In this document: positions 1 to 14,942 of the stretch, in pieces
Layout of the letters: each line of letters starts with the position of its first letter
Numbering within the stretch: position 1 is the first letter of the stretch
NCBI GenBank assembly: GCA_036937835.1
Contig: CM072862.1
Span: 19,560,501-19,624,500, forward strand
Reading direction: 5' to 3'
Origin: Pampus argenteus
Taxonomy: Eukaryota; Chordata; Actinopteri; Scombriformes; Stromateidae
DNA: 64,000 nt
Program-made: the position numbers and the translations under genes
The notes under the pieces: model-generated
Databases searched by the model: none
The model's input: only the letters and a program-made list of their open reading frames with translations
Told to the model about the DNA's origin: nothing

Positions 1-3000
1 GTGCCTATGTCAAAGCATTTGGAAAACATACAACATCTCTATTAATAAATCATTTATTCATCATGAGCCTTTAGAAGGCTGTTTAATAAAAACCCAGAGC
101 AAGGAAAAGAAAATATAATCCACATTTATACCAAACTAACACTTTAAACCTAAAGTGTTCAGGCTGTGTATGAATATGGATTAGAATAAAAATGCATTTA
201 CACATTGACATCAGTTTCTTCTTTGCCACTATTGAATAAAGGTTAAGGATGTCAGAGAACTAAATTGTCTAAATTGTAAATTGTAATATGCCAAGTTCTC
301 CTCAGTCAAGATAAAAATATAAAAATCCATTCCAAATATTCCAATCACATAATAACACAGTTTTTATTATTAAAATCTTATGCTCTCTCATTCTGTATTA
401 CTACCTAGCATGGATTCTTTATATTTTACTATTTGGCCACAGAATGCGCTAAACATTAAATGTTTCTTTATTAGAATAAATGTTGCAATGGTGATTATGT
501 TAATGAATAATTCTGAGAACAGGCTTGCACAGATTGGAGATTTATCTGCAAGCACCTGACTCAAATGTTTCTTCTTCTGCAGTGAGGGCTGATAAATACA
601 GCATTTACATATAGTAATTTTAGATACGATGCATTTACAGACGTAGATTATCCAAACACGAGCACTTTGATAAATGAGTTCTCCCGAGCTTATGATTCAT
701 CTCTCTGATTAACTTTAATTATGTGGGAAACTGAATGTCCTGACTTAATTTATAATGAACATTCAAAACTGGGTACAACACTAATAAGGAACCTGCTGTA
801 CTAGTTGTATCAACTCCTTTCATATTAAGTCTCATCATTAGGAGATAGCTGAACAATACCATTCACTGTTGTGTGCCTAATCAACATCTCTTCCCTCTTC
901 CTTTCCCTAGATGTTCCCCAATAAAAGCTTCAAAAGACACATGTTCAAACAAGAAGGGATGTACCACTCGACAACAGTTTATTACCGCCAAAGTTCCCAT
1001 TCACACATCAATTCTGGAAGTCACCTCCAATACTTCAAAAAAAAAGCTCCAGTGAAAATGAATCTGTGCACAATTGAAAAAAAAAAATATATATATATAT
1101 CTCATGGCAAAGATATATATCAACACTTAAGAATAACAACTGAAGCGTTCTTTACAATAAATTGACTCTCTAGTGAATTCCTCACCAAGTAATTATACTG
1201 AGACACCATTGTCATACTGACAGGTTGAATAGGGATCCAGTTTAGATGAGGAGATACTGATTAAAATGTCTCTTTTTTTTTTTTTTTTTTGCTTAAGGCT
1301 GTTCCAATGCCAGGTCACATGTGGCTTTTTTGCAATGAAACACAAGGTGAAGCAATGCCATTTCAAGTTTACTCAGGTGTAAATTGATTTTACAGCTCAA
1401 GCATGCAGGATAAATTGTTTAAGCCTTGTTTAATGTAGTGAGACGGGATACTTTTTTGAATGCGTTAAAAGTATTTTGTGCATGCCAGTGTCATTCTTGA
1501 CCAAAAAAAGTACAGTATGAAAACAAGTCAAAAGATATATGGTCTAATATCCAAATTTGTTATTTTGTACTTCACACAGTGGCTCTTTGTGTTACATATT
1601 TCTTTTAATACCAGTAGTATTTAGGAACACATTCAAAGTAGGAAGGATTCAAGTTTCAGAACATCAACATTTCAGATGTCTGCTGAATTAATTAACACTG
1701 ACCACCTTAGACTAATAGGTAAAACAACTAGCAGTACTACAGTATATACCTCATCTTTATCTTAAAGTGCAATATAATACCTCATTCAAAGTGTTACATT
1801 AGTTCTGTGATTTACCATCTTGTATTTATTTTACAACGACTCCTATGTCTCCAGGACATGTTGTATCAAGGAGAAATAAAGAAAACAATTGAAAGTCATT
1901 CATGTGCCAGGGCAGGGAGAAAATGATTAAAGGTTGACCATGACCATAACTTTTTGGAGCCCTAAGTAAAACACAGAAATTTCTCAGACAGTCTCTGGGT
2001 AGGTTAGTAGCAAACCTGTATAGCTTTAAAATAAACTGCCTATACCTAGAAAAAAAAAGCACAGTAAACCAAATTGCTTTAAGCCAAAACTGTGGAAAAC
2101 TTTCTTCCTTTTAAGATATTAATACGGCAATACAAGTTGGAATAGATGCCCTTTCCCGCATGACCTTGAGCAAGAATATGGATGTATAAGAAAAAGATAA
2201 ATGGAAATCATTAAAGCAGGCTGACATATAATGAGTCAAACTCTGTTCTCTCTTTAGTGTCTGTTTAAGTCTGGTAAGTTTTATATACTTGCCACAACTA
2301 TCAAATCAGGTTGTCAAACATTGTGTTGCCTTGTAATGAGAACCATGTAATACTTGTTACACTCTTGTTCTCTCTGTACCGCCGTGACACTCACAGCTGC
2401 ACTTTCTTATGGAGAAGAAGCATCCTGTGTGATTCCCACCCATACTTCCTTACAAAAGGGGGGAAATTAAAGGAATAAGAATCTATTTTTAACTGATGAT
2501 AATGGAGAACTGGATACACAATAATACGGATAAGGGAGAGTGTTATGGAGTGTGGCAATACAGCACAACATTGTGGGTGTCATCACTATTTCCCAGAAGT
2601 TTCATTAGTGAAGTTTAATGAATTAATTGTTGAGACAACTTTAATACAAAAACCTTCTACAGAACATGTACAGGAAATACAGTAGTTTAAATCCCCTGTG
2701 CAATGAAGACAATGTTCCTATCCGTTCCTTGCCAGTGACCCTCAAGAGAGGTTTCTGTTATATTTCCACTTAAAGCTGTGATCTCTCCTCCCACACCCTG
2801 CCGCTGCACCATCAGAGGCTAAAATTTCAGCTGACATAAACTGCGGTTGCTGGACACAGGGGAGGCGCTGATTTCCTTGGAGAGACAACATGTCCGACAG
2901 CTGGTGACTCTGACTGGAAATGCATTATGCCAATGATACAAACTGCATGTGTTTTATTAAATACCTTGTAATTGATCAGAGACTCATTTAGAAATGTAAA

Positions 3001-6000
3001 GCCAATGAATTAGACAAAGTCTTTGTGATCCATTTTTGCATGCACTATAAAAAGGCTGATGCTGGTTTACTTTGTGGAGCCAACTTATGGCTGTCGAAAG
3101 GTTGCTAAGATACAGGTATGGAAAGTTAAATAAACTCAAGTGATACCAAATAAATACCAGGCAATACAGTGTAAATAATTAGCTACCTAATACATATATA
3201 TTATAAGTGTTGTATTATGAGATATAAGTACTGATTAAGCAATTACAAAGCAAGGTGGGATACATAAAGCATTGTAACCATGTGTTTCACACACATCTGA
3301 TGGAACAGATATGCTTCAGTTTTAATCAACACAGTTATCTACACAGGTACACATCATGGTTTGGGTTAAAATGATCACTTGAAAACTGTCTCAACTCGTA
3401 GTTGGAAACATGACACTCACGATTAAAAAGTAAAGACTCAAGCATTTTGCATTTTGCATTTGCACATCAAAATACACTAATATTAATGGGGGAAAAAAAA
3501 CTCGAAGGAGAGTGTGTATTTTTGGAGCAACTGGCCTTGAGTCAAAAATCATATGTCTTTTATAGTATAACTAAATGTTACACTGTGTAGATACATCCTC
3601 AAACCTAAAAGAAGGTGAGCTCTATTGTGCAAGACTTCAGGATAAACATTAGATAGCAAGGACACCATGTGACTTCTTCGGAGCTTCTTCTTAGTGCAAT
3701 AAATTATATCATAATAAGTGAGCTTTGGAGCACCAGACGCCAAACTGTTTGGATTAACTGGAATTCTAAACAGGTCAACCCTTTCTACAGAGGTCATATT
3801 TAATAATTTACGGTACCTTTTCATAAAATAAACCATAATGCAAACCTTTAAAATCAACCTTATTTCAAGGTCTGCTTAAAAAGCTGGTCAGTTATTTACC
3901 TTTATCAATATCTTCTATCTAAGTTATAACGTTGATGTGAATTTCATGATCAAAAGACTAATATTCTCCCTCATAAAATTGTCAGAATATTATGTAAAAG
4001 GCTCCAGGGATCACATTACAGTGTGTGTTTGCCTTCTTTTGAAATGGCAGAATGCTTGCAAGGTGCTAAGATTCTTTCCCCAGAGGTGAAGGAGGCCAGC
4101 TATCCTTTACCTTCATTAGATGCAATGATGAAGTCTTTGTCTTCAAGGCAAGTCATTTAAACTCCTCTTACCCCGGCCATGCAGTATGTCACTGCACAGT
4201 CATGCCATGGTGATGCCAGAGGAGAACTAGAGGGATGAATGTCATGTGAAAGTCAATGGACAGAAAAGAAATTAAGATTGCAGTTCAAGACGAGTTTTCT
4301 ACAATGGAGCTTGTGATTAGAAGGCATTACAAAGCGCATAACCGCCAGGGACTTAATCGCATGGAAGAAGATGAAGATAAATCTGCATAGAACAGAAGAA
4401 AAAAAAAATCACAGATTCACAGGCAACATTCCTAGCTATAATGACACCAAATATATGGAAATTTAGTGTGAATACTGAATATTTAATACTAAAGAGGGGT
4501 ATTCTTGGCATTCCTTTACAATATTTCTCACACATAGGCTTCTAGTTTAATGGGGAAGGTGTTTATTGGTATAGGCAGACCCAAATGATACTAGTAAAGC
4601 TTGCCATATGATGCATGAGATGGTTGCCTCCAAACTAAACTAAGTGAAAGACAAAACATGAAATCATTCATGCGATGACCGAAATATCAGCATTCATTTT
4701 CATTTAGAGGTTTATCTGTAACAATAACCTTTTTTGATTTACTCAAGATGGAAACACTGTTTCTGTGTCATAGTTGTATGATTCCTACAGGTTATGTCAT
4801 GTGATTATTGGTTATAATGGTTTCAATTTTGATGAGAATTTCCACGGGGATGGACATTTTCAATCAGTGTAGTAGTCACACATTTCAATTATTCTCATCT
4901 TCTGTTGACCAAAACCAGTTGTAGCATATTTATAACACTTCACTCTTGCAACCGGGAACACATTTGTATGCCATAGTTGTTGAACTAGTCTGAAAAAAAT
5001 ACAAATAAAAAATCCAAAGTCAAATTCTCAAATTTTTGCATTTATCGTTATGCATTATGGATGTGTGTTTAAAACTATTACTTATTATTGTCACAGTGGG
5101 AGATGTGGCTTTTTGCCTAGAGTACATGGATGCATTTTAAAGTTTGTATATATTTCACATTAGACCAGAGGCTTGTTGTTATTTGGACTTTACATTTAAA
5201 CATTTTGAGATTTTGAGAAAGGCAGTATCAGCAACAAGCAATTATCAGTGCACTCAGTCAGTGAGAGTAGATGTGAGAGAATGAACACATTAATCATTGT
5301 TATCATGACTGGTACTAGTATCAGTGGACTACAGTATGTGGGTTGCATTAATGTGAGTGAGACTGCACATGCATGTGTAAAAAAAAAAGGGATATACACA
5401 ATGTATTAAATGGCCAGAGAGAAGAAATGCATTACAGGTGTACGTTAACAGGTTATCACCAAATATGAGAGAAGATTGGAGTAAAAGAAGGAGAGAAAGA
5501 GTGCAGGAAGGTCATATCACGAAACAATATGTTACATTATTTACGAAGATAACGATGATTCAAGAGGATGAATTGGAAAACACCTTGCCAAAGATCTCAA
5601 CCCACTTAGCTCAGATCCTAAAATATAAGACAATGTGTTGCATGAAGTCATTTCAAACAGCCAGGGTGCTTTGATAGTTAATGTTTTGACTTACTATATT
5701 TTGTTGTCATCCATATTTTATCATTTTGTTTTCTTAAGGAACTTTTCACTGTCCCCGGAGGACTGTGAAATATGTTTTATATATCAATATGTATAAATAG
5801 TAGTGTAAGCTAATTGACTAATACTGCAACAAATAAAGGAATGTTTATTAATGTTTTTTTTAAGGAATAGTTTATTCCTTGTAATGCTGAGGGTCAGTGA
5901 TTCAATAAATAGAATTCTAATGTAGCAACTGTGCGGTGCCTCCTAATTAACCTATTAATCAGTTAATAACAAAACAATTATTGAGTAAAACATAGTCTTT

Positions 6001-7674
6001 GTTTAACTAATCAACTGCAAATGATAAAGAGCAGCTCACATTATGTCTATCTATCAAATTTCTTCTCAACTCATTTACTTAAAAAAATGAATTTTCACAC
6101 TTTCACATTAGGTCTTTTTCACAATAATACATAACAATAAAGGCAGCTGCAATAGCAAAAATTGATTTTTTCCATAGTATTAGGTGTAACCCCTTGAGTC
6201 GTGTGGATATCAATAAGCTCCACATAATGTGACCGTTAAATGTTCTACGTGGTGATGTGAAGATTTGTTTTTTTGTTTTTTGTTTTTTTACAATTTGATC
6301 TTTAAAAACATTAAAACCTCCTAAAAAATCAAAACACATCTTCTGTTTTCATTTAGGTCAACATTTGCTTTTTTAAGGCATTCTCACAAACACGTGGTTA
6401 CTTTTTCCACATTCCTCTGAGGCACTAATAAAACAAATACATTGGTCAAGTAGGTTAATCACATGAGGACTTTCTAGACCAGAAAGAAACATACAGGGTT
6501 GCAATGTAAATCAATAAATCACAATTCAAAGTATGCACAGCCCACGCATTCTTCAAAACAAGAAACATCACAGTTTTACATGTAAATAAAAAAATATACA
6601 TACCTTCAGGCTGTAGCTGTAATGCAAAATCTATCATTCGGTAAATGATAATAAGACAAACCAAATCTCCCAGGAACCCTATGAGAATAGGGGAAAGGTA
6701 AAAATAAATAAAGTGTTTCTACATTTCCCATCACGGATGGCTGAACATAAATCTGCCATTTATACTTGGACTATACTTGTACCATCAAAACAGATAATTA
6801 TCCACAGGTGCATTATCTTAAGCAGGGGCCTTTTGAAGAAGAAAAATGAAAAGAGAGCATGAATGGTTGAACAATTTGACGATTTTGTGAATCTTTAAAT
6901 AAAAATTAAAGTTCATTAATTAATAATGTAAGAAATAAAAGCTACTGAGAGAATGTGAAGGACACAAAAAAAAAGACTGATGTAGAAATCCTTTTAAATA
7001 TAATTTAAGCAGTGACATATTTCCATATCATACTGCATATCCATCATAACTCTTACCCAACCTTAACTCTAGCAGCCTGCATGGCAATGGCCTGGGATAC
7101 TATTTCAACATTAATTGTGTCATTAAAATGTATTTGCTGGGGGAAGGTCACTCATTTCTTTAAATTCTTCAGGAGGGGTCATTAAAACCTCTTACTTAAG
7201 GTAGTGTTGTTCAATTCCTACATATGTCACAAACATTTATTTAATAACTCCATAGTGTCATATGCATACCCCAAATAATGACACACATCTTAAATAAATG
7301 TGATGCTGTGATGTATTGGATTTGAACCATATACTGTAGTATGTGTCTGTTCTGAAGAGAAACTCTGCATTACTGATTACTAAGACATGCATTTACATGA
7401 GCCCGGTGCAGGGCTGTGCTTCTGTAATGAGCCTGTCCTCACCAGAGAAATGACAACATTCGTCATTTGTCAATTACAAGTACCGTAACCTATTGTAATT
7501 TTGTGAATAATGAGTCTCAGGTGCAAAAAGCGGAAGTATCTTAACACTGGATATATGGATGAACAATGTGTGTGACTTGGACACTGATGTCTTGTGTTCT
7601 AAAGTACCCAGAGTCAGTGTTTAAAATAATCATGACATCAATTTTTAACCTTATCCAAGTACTTTTAGTTGAGA
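1..7674. other. Upstream intergenic DNA, no gene seen
   Basis: AT-rich DNA in which all open frames are short, lack recognisable motifs and show no coding character on either strand. It contains an 18-T run at 1,273-1,290 and a short A/TA tract near 1,075-1,100. Apart from the candidate regulatory stretch listed separately at 2,760-3,040, I see nothing I can name. Confidence 0.7.
2760..3040. promoter_or_regulatory. Candidate conserved non-coding element
   Basis: This stretch is less AT-rich and less repetitive than its flanks, has no open frame, and carries homeodomain-type cores (TAATTGATC around 2,970, GAATTAG around 3,010) and E-box-like CAGCTG near 2,900. That texture is typical of conserved enhancers around developmental genes, but conservation cannot be seen from one genome. 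This is an inference from composition only. Confidence 0.18.
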
Positions 7675-7960
7675 AAAAACCTAAACCTAAACCTGCATTA
7701 CTTTTTGGCCACTTGGGGGCAGCACAACAAACTGTAAAAACGCTGATATTATCATCTTATAACGCTGTTATAGTGAATGTGTTAGTATTCATTCGGAATT
7801 GTATTTGTGTCCATCTGACAAATGCAAGTTTAATATTCACTCCCCAATTCGCTGTGTTTTGGTTACCCCAACTCCTGAGAAAAATATTTGGCAAACTGTA
7901 TAGTCAGGTGGTAACCATCTCTGGGTTTATCCCAGTGACTCTTTTCACATTACATGTGTT
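7675..7960 (+). repeat. Probable dispersed repeat copy of unknown family
   Basis: The segment begins with a short tandem CTAAAC motif, followed by a GGCCACTTGGGGGCAGC block and, about 200 bases later, a GGTAACCATCTCTGG block. From general familiarity this pairing resembles a non-autonomous repeat common in spiny-rayed fish genomes, but I cannot name a family. A 133-codon open frame crosses it (7,566-7,967), has no recognisable protein motif, and is better explained as chance within a repeat. Confidence 0.3.
7706..7723 (+). promoter_or_regulatory. CTCF-like motif
   Basis: TGGCCACTTGGGGGCAGC resembles the vertebrate CTCF core CCACYAGRGGGCAG with about one mismatch. It lies inside the probable dispersed repeat, so it may simply be part of that repeat; some repeat families do carry CTCF sites. 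Occupancy cannot be judged from sequence. Confidence 0.25.
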
Positions 7961-8651
7961 TATCTGATCTATTGTTATTATAAATATATTAATTAAGTCG
8001 ATTTAATCAACCCATCCTTAATCAATCCTTAACCATAAGGTGGCAGGTCAGGAAGACACTGAAATTGTTGCTATAGGCAATGATGTCTTTTGTTGAGGAA
8101 TTTATTTATTTACTAATAATGATAATTAATTATTTTATTTTTATGAATAGGATTGTCTGTATGAGAACTTCTGTTTATTATTTAACATTTATATTATGTT
8201 TAACTATCTGTATATATATGCATTTACATTCTTATATCATATGCAGTATGTATGTGTAAAGTATATATATTTTATATATATATATATTTGTGTACAGTTA
8301 AAAAACCTTGCAGGTAGTTACAGGAACATAGTATATGTCAAAATATTGACTTTTAATGACAGCTCAAAGCAGAAGTATTATGTTGCTGGTCACAAGTATA
8401 ATTGGGTTAATTAATCTTGCTGCAAATCCAGAGCATAATAAGATTAAACATTACCAATAGTGGTGGACTTTTCCAGCTCATCAGATTTACACTCTAGTCC
8501 CATGTGATCTGTTTATTTCAATTAGGTTTGAAAATGAGGAATATTCTGGCACCGTGTGGAGGAGGAATAGCACCTCTCTGAAAGTCTGCCATGGGTTGCT
8601 GCTCATGTTCACACTCTTCTGTGGCAACTCCTACTTCCTAAGCCTCACTCC

Positions 8652-8689
<38 letters not shown>

Positions 8690-10577
8690 ACTACTATATT
8701 AGGATTTTGCTAATAGATAAACAGATTAGATAGACAGATTAGATTGTTCACTATTGGTTAATAATTGCAGGCCACAAGCCTACCTATCACTTAATAATAC
8801 ATGTTGCTCAGAAAATGTTCAGAAATTTAGCAGAAATAACTCACAGGATGAGCAATCAAGGTAATAAATGTAACAAAATATCTCCTTACGCTCAATTCCA
8901 AGAATAATGTTCAGGAAGGACACATAGACATATAAGCAAAAGATGCTACCCCCTTAGAAAAATAAACAAAATGCATCCCCCTCCTCCATCCCCTAGCAGC
9001 AGAGAAAGTGCAGGGGCAGAAGGGTTGTTAAGTTAAATGTGTTAGTCTAGTCTCCCTGACTCATTGATCCTTAATCTGACTGAGATTTGTGTGTTGATAA
9101 AGCCATGGTGCTGTCCATGGTGCTGAAGTATCAAAATTCTCTAAACTATATACTATGAATATTCATTTTTTTATTATATTGTAGCCTATATCCTTACTTA
9201 CTTGATTCACAGTAAAAAAGAAGAAAAAAAGAATAGACCTGCACAAAACATGTATATAGCCTAATAGCAGTTCTATTAAATCTAAATTATAATCACAATT
9301 ATAATATCAAGAATTAGGATAGATCTATATGATAATCCTGAGGTCCACACCCTTCCATTGTAGTGAAATGTACTCTTTACACTTTACAAGGCTATAATAT
9401 CACAGTTATTAAACAACACAGCATATTTATTGTATGACAAAAAAATACCAAAATAAAAAACAACATATGTTAATGTACCTGGATCTTTGCATAAAACTAC
9501 TTTCAAGGAAATTGATGAAAGCTTATTGCTTGCCCTCACTCAACCTCTATTGATCTACACCCGAGTTGAGGGAAAGGTGAAGGACACAGTTATCAAATGG
9601 ATAGGACGAAGATGTGGAGGAGATGATGAGAGATTCAAGAGTAGAAGATACAAGACAGACAGAAGATTGACAAAAAAAAAAAGGTTATAAAGAAAACAAT
9701 TAAAAGTAGAAACATGTTGAAAGGCTTTAAGGTTGAAGTCAGGTAGACAGCACACACATAGTGTAAATCTCAGATGTATTTGCACTACATGTGAAAGGAA
9801 GGAATATTTAAACTGTCTTATCTGATTTAAATGATAGTATAATATAGATGTCGTTAACTCTACCTCTTTACTACACAACATTTCACCCTTTCATTTACTT
9901 CTATGTCTATTGATGGTAAAAGCTCATCTCTACAGTCAAAAGTGTCAGGGGACATCCCATACATCACAGAGATGACGCAGTCAACTTTAGCCTCCACACT
10001 GACAATAATTCTGAGGGAGAGAGCATTGTAGGGTATGTGAAAAAACCTGTTCTCGCTGATGAGAAAGGTGCATGATGCAAAAGACACTCCATCTAAAATG
10101 GGCTTGTGTCAACACAGAAATGAAGGAGATGGAGCAGCAGAGGTGAGTGAGGAAGATGAACAGTGGATATGAGAAGGACAGCAGATGAGCTGTTGTCTCC
10201 ACAGCAGAATCATATTCGCTGAGCCTGTCAAGCAACGACACTTCCATACAAAACAGTTGATTTCAAAGAAGGGATTGAAACAGCGGGGAGTTGTACATTT
10301 GAAACGTAGACTAAGGAGTAAAAAGGAGAACATTGGGAAGAAAAAAATGGTATTGTGAGAGAAATACTTTAACAGATGTGCAGACTGAGAAAGTGTGAAT
10401 GAGAGCACTGAAAATCAGCTTGAAGATGAATTTCTGTTGGCCTTCAGTTCTGTTGGCAATCACACACTCAACTGACCTTTGCATGTCTCACCATTATGTA
10501 ACCTGCCATGTTTGTTGAAGTAAATCGAGCCTTTTCTATTGTGGCACTTTTTTTTTCATCAGAGCATCAGAACTGAA
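7961..10577. other. Intergenic DNA, no gene seen
   Basis: AT-rich sequence with TA-rich tracts around 8,255-8,290 and a CA microsatellite. The frames around 9.5-10.4 kb on both strands are short and overlap one another without motif content. I see no gene. Confidence 0.65.
8655..8685. repeat. (CA)n microsatellite
   Basis: About 15 uninterrupted CA dinucleotides lie in a short higher-GC stretch. Confidence 0.95.
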
Positions 10578-10872
<295 letters not shown>

Positions 10873-12099
10873 GGGCTACAAATTGTAAAGGTCCAAGCAT
10901 CTCTGAAAACACTCCAGCTTGTTTCCAATCATACTGCCTCCTTTTATCCAGTGCACTGCTGGCTGAAGAGAACACAACTATAAATGATTGACAGTGTGTT
11001 TTTTAACCTGCACTGCAGAAATCATTTGAAAAATCTAATAGTCTTTTGCACTATAAAGCATCATCCATACATCCATCTTTAAATCTGTGTAGCATATTAA
11101 CAGGACTTTTAATTTCCAGATACATTATTAACCAATAGATTCCTGGAAAGGAGTTAATATGTACCTTTTACATATTACTATGTAATAGTAATGGAGGAAG
11201 AGCCCAAAAGGTGGAATTAGTTTAATGATACATTTCCATAGATTCCATCTGCAATTTAATATTACTAAATGATTTGCATTATTTTCATTATTCATCAAAG
11301 CATTATACAGATTAGACATGTGTGCTACATACTACTGTACATTTTTAACCATAGAAAATGAACTAATGTTAAACACATATTCTGCTCATAACTTAACATT
11401 AGTACGTAAAACATAATATGATATTGAGTCATCATATATTATACATACTTACATATACATATTTTAGGGCATTTTGAATGAGTACATTTCAGTTTTGTTT
11501 TTTCTTTCAGGCCAGAAAACTACGGTATCATAATATTACAACATAACGTCCTCATTTAAGCCATGTCCGATTTAATTAATCACAGCGAAGGACCTGAGAA
11601 GTAAAGTCCATAAATTACAAGACTCACAGTGGTTCTAAAGCATCTCTTTTCCACACCTATGAGAAAGAGTTGATCCAATCCCTTGGAACCATTTTGTTCC
11701 ATGTCACAAAGCTCCCTTGGCACACAACAATTTGTAATTACAAGGATTGATTAAAATGACCTCACTGGGTTAGAATTTTTTTTTTTTAAATCCAATTATT
11801 AGACCATTGAGGCCTTCAGTTGACAGGTTACAATGCATAACTGGGAAAGAAGACACACAGCCATCTCTTTTCAGGGGTCAGAGGTTATGAAAATACTGTC
11901 AGCTCTTAAACAAAACCATCATCATTTTTATGCATCTCAACACCAGCACTGATTTTCTCATATACACTCTTGCTTTTCGGCATACAAATAAGATTTCACG
12001 TCTGTCTCCCTCATTCCCTGTGAAACCTTTCTCTAATGGTCCATGCTGTTTAAAAAGAAATGGCCAGGATAACAAATCAACTTAGGCCAAACACTAAAG

Positions 12100-12500
12100 C
12101 AGAGGTAGGGGGAGTGGCTTTCGTCACTGGCAGCCATCACATCTGTCACCGCTCATCAATAACTCTCAAAGTGTCGCTCTCCTTTGCTTTTAATCAGATC
12201 CTGCAGTAATGCCACTCAATTTGTCTCTCACTTTGTTTCGACAGACTCTCAGTTCGTCTTGACAAGCTGGCATGCTTTGAGTTATGTAACAGACCCTATT
12301 TGAGAGCTGCGATAACTAATATACAGGCATCAAAATACATATCTCTCGCAAGGCCCTAAATTATTTGTGTAGCTTTTACAGCGGAAATTAAACCTCACAA
12401 ATGTGTGTTTTGCTACACAGCTTCATCTATCTTAGTTTGGAGCAGTAATTAGATTATCACTCAGTTGATGAGCTCCCATCTCTTGGCCAATATTTTACTG
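12100..12500. promoter_or_regulatory. Candidate conserved non-coding element
   Basis: A non-repetitive, compositionally balanced stretch with AGTAATTAGATTATC (near 12,448), a TTTTAATCAG core and other homeodomain-like sites, and no open frame. It resembles the enhancers found in gene deserts around neural adhesion genes. Conservation is not visible from one sequence, so this is inference. Confidence 0.22.
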
Positions 12501-12507
12501 AACTATG

Positions 12508-12534
12508 TACATATACATATACATATACATATAC
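12508..12534. repeat. (ACATAT)n short tandem repeat
   Basis: Four to five copies of the hexamer ACATAT run directly into an ACAC end. Confidence 0.9.
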
Positions 12535-14118
12535 ACACTCAGAGGCTTTTCTTCAAATACAAATTATAAACACTGCATAAAACTTTTGATTTACAGTAAT
12601 GTTCAGGTGATCAATATTTAAATATATTTGCCTGTGACCAAATGACCACCACACCCGACCACATGTGCCTGGAAATCTGAGTTTCCACAATTCCATACAA
12701 AAATAAATAAATGTGATATTTATCAGTAGCATTATTGTTCTATGTTAATGTGATAATTAACCCAAACTCAGGGGACCCTAGATCTTCATATCGTCAGCCT
12801 AATAGTATATCTGCCTACCGTAACTCATTTTTTCAGGCACATTTTTATATGGCATCAAAAATGCCCAAGTCAACTAGATGACTAAGGCAGATAGTGTTTT
12901 TTGACTTTGACTTTTTACAAGACTTCTGATTGGCTGAGGACATAGGCAATTATACAGGGTGGTGCAGCAGTGATAGGAGAGTTAAGCCAATATCTCAATT
13001 TAGCAAAAAAATGAGTTAGGCAGAAATGCTATTAGGCTGACGATATGGCTCTTTAAAGTTGCCTTTTTGATGATGCATGACTATTGATGAGGCTGACCAC
13101 AACAGGCCAGATTTAATCAAACTAAGCCTCAATTATAGTCATCCCTCGGCAATACGAGAAATTCTTACAAATTTTCCCATGTATTCAAATGCATATTTGG
13201 AAAGGAAATTGTATTTTCTTAAAAATGTCAGTTTCCTTTTTTATTTGATTGTGTCAAAAGATTACCCAAAGCTTGCATAAGTGGAAGGAACAAAGATTGC
13301 ACATTCATGTCACATTAATAACACAGACTAGGGCAATGCAAAGGGATAATGAATAACAGAAATGTAAGAAGAAAAGGAATCTCCAGTTGAAAGGTCAATG
13401 CCTGGAGATAAAACTTTAAAGTAAGATTTTGTTTAAAGCAAAGAAAGAAAAGAGCACTCACTATCAAGAAGCCCTAATCTAATCTTTATAGAAGCAGGAA
13501 AAGAACAGAAATTGGACCACATCTTTTTTGGCAAGCTTTGGGGACTGATTTGAGAATGTAACGTATGCAGGACATCCCAGTTTCACAGCTGGCTGCCAAA
13601 ACAATCTTCAAACATTGGACAAACCATCTTTCTTTTCCATTCTATTTTGTACACACAAGAGAAGAAGAAAAAAAAAGTGGGGGGGAGTAACACATCAGAA
13701 GAAGAGATTAGAAAGATGTTATCTGCATCTGCGCATGGCCTTATCCAAACTATTAATCAAATATTCATTTTCCCCCTTCATCATGAGGACTGTTAATTCC
13801 TTTAGGAGATGAGAGCATTACTATATCCTTACCTCTGTAAGCTCTTCATTTCTGCAGATTTAAAACAGCATAGTGTCAAGGCTCACAACAGACCGGCAGC
13901 TCCACTTTGTTCTAAAAGCATTAGTCTCTTAATCTCTTCTTTCTTGTGTGGCTACAGGAGTGGTGCAACTAAGCCACAACCGCTCGCAAAGTTAAGATGG
14001 TGAATAAATCAAATCCGCTCAAGCGGCTTATAGATGTGGCAAGATTGCAGCGAATGCCATATCTGAAAGAGTCCGCTTTTGCTTGGTTATCAAATGTGTG
14101 TCTCATTGAGGATCCACT

Positions 14119-14120
14119 TA

Positions 14121-14174
<54 letters not shown>

Positions 14175-14179
14175 TATAT
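14119..14179. repeat. (TA)n microsatellite
   Basis: About 60 bp of TA repeat with two TG interruptions. Overlapping artefactual open frames of repeated Tyr-Ile cross it on both strands. Confidence 0.95.
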
Positions 14180-14901
14180 TGTGCAAATTTGTTTTGAACA
14201 ACCCAAACAACTATCAGTGTTTATTGATTGTGAGGCTGATGAGTGCAATGATAAAACCTTCTTACACAGGAGGCAAACAACAGGTGATACTCTTCTATGC
14301 CTTCTCTGCAATTAAAAGAAAATTGAAGAAAACAAATCCTGAGAGTCTGTTTGCATTTTAATTGTTAAACCCATCTTAGTTGAGTAACTCACGTAAACAT
14401 AGCCGAGTTGTCTGTACCAATGCAGCAGTTTGTTAATATGTTTACACCATTCTGTGTAACCAACCAATAATAGCCAATAAGAATACGTTGGTCGCACACA
14501 CCTTGAAATTGATTTTTGTTTGATTGTTTTAGTCGCATACTGTGTCACTGGTACACACAAGGACAATTATTTTCTATTGGCCATGCACATATGGGGTAGT
14601 TAGCCAGCCAATTACAAGTGGGTGCCTCCGTCCTAGATCTTGAAGGATAATAGAGGCAGTAATTATGATGTGTTCATTTTAATGGGGTTTTATTGACAAG
14701 CATCGTAGCGGTTCAGCCTTCGCCCCCAATTGTTACTGCTTGTGAAAACAGCTTTAGAACTAAATTAGATTTGACATTGTGTTTGACTTCATTTAAAAAA
14801 TGGTGTACATAGTTTTGCTGGAATTCTGCACGATTTATCTATTCAAAATGAATTATAATGGAGGTATAATGTAATAAAATACAAAACAAATACAATTTTA
14901 C

Positions 14902-14942
14902 TGTGTGTGTATGTGTGTGTGTGTGAGTGTGTGTGTGTGTGT
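14902..14942. repeat. (TG)n microsatellite, interrupted
   Basis: About 40 bp of TG repeat with single A interruptions. Confidence 0.93.

Noticed and set aside
7566..7967. 133-codon open frame
   Set aside because: No recognisable motif, and most of it lies across a probable dispersed repeat; the length is within chance expectation for this amount of AT-rich DNA with relaxed start codons.
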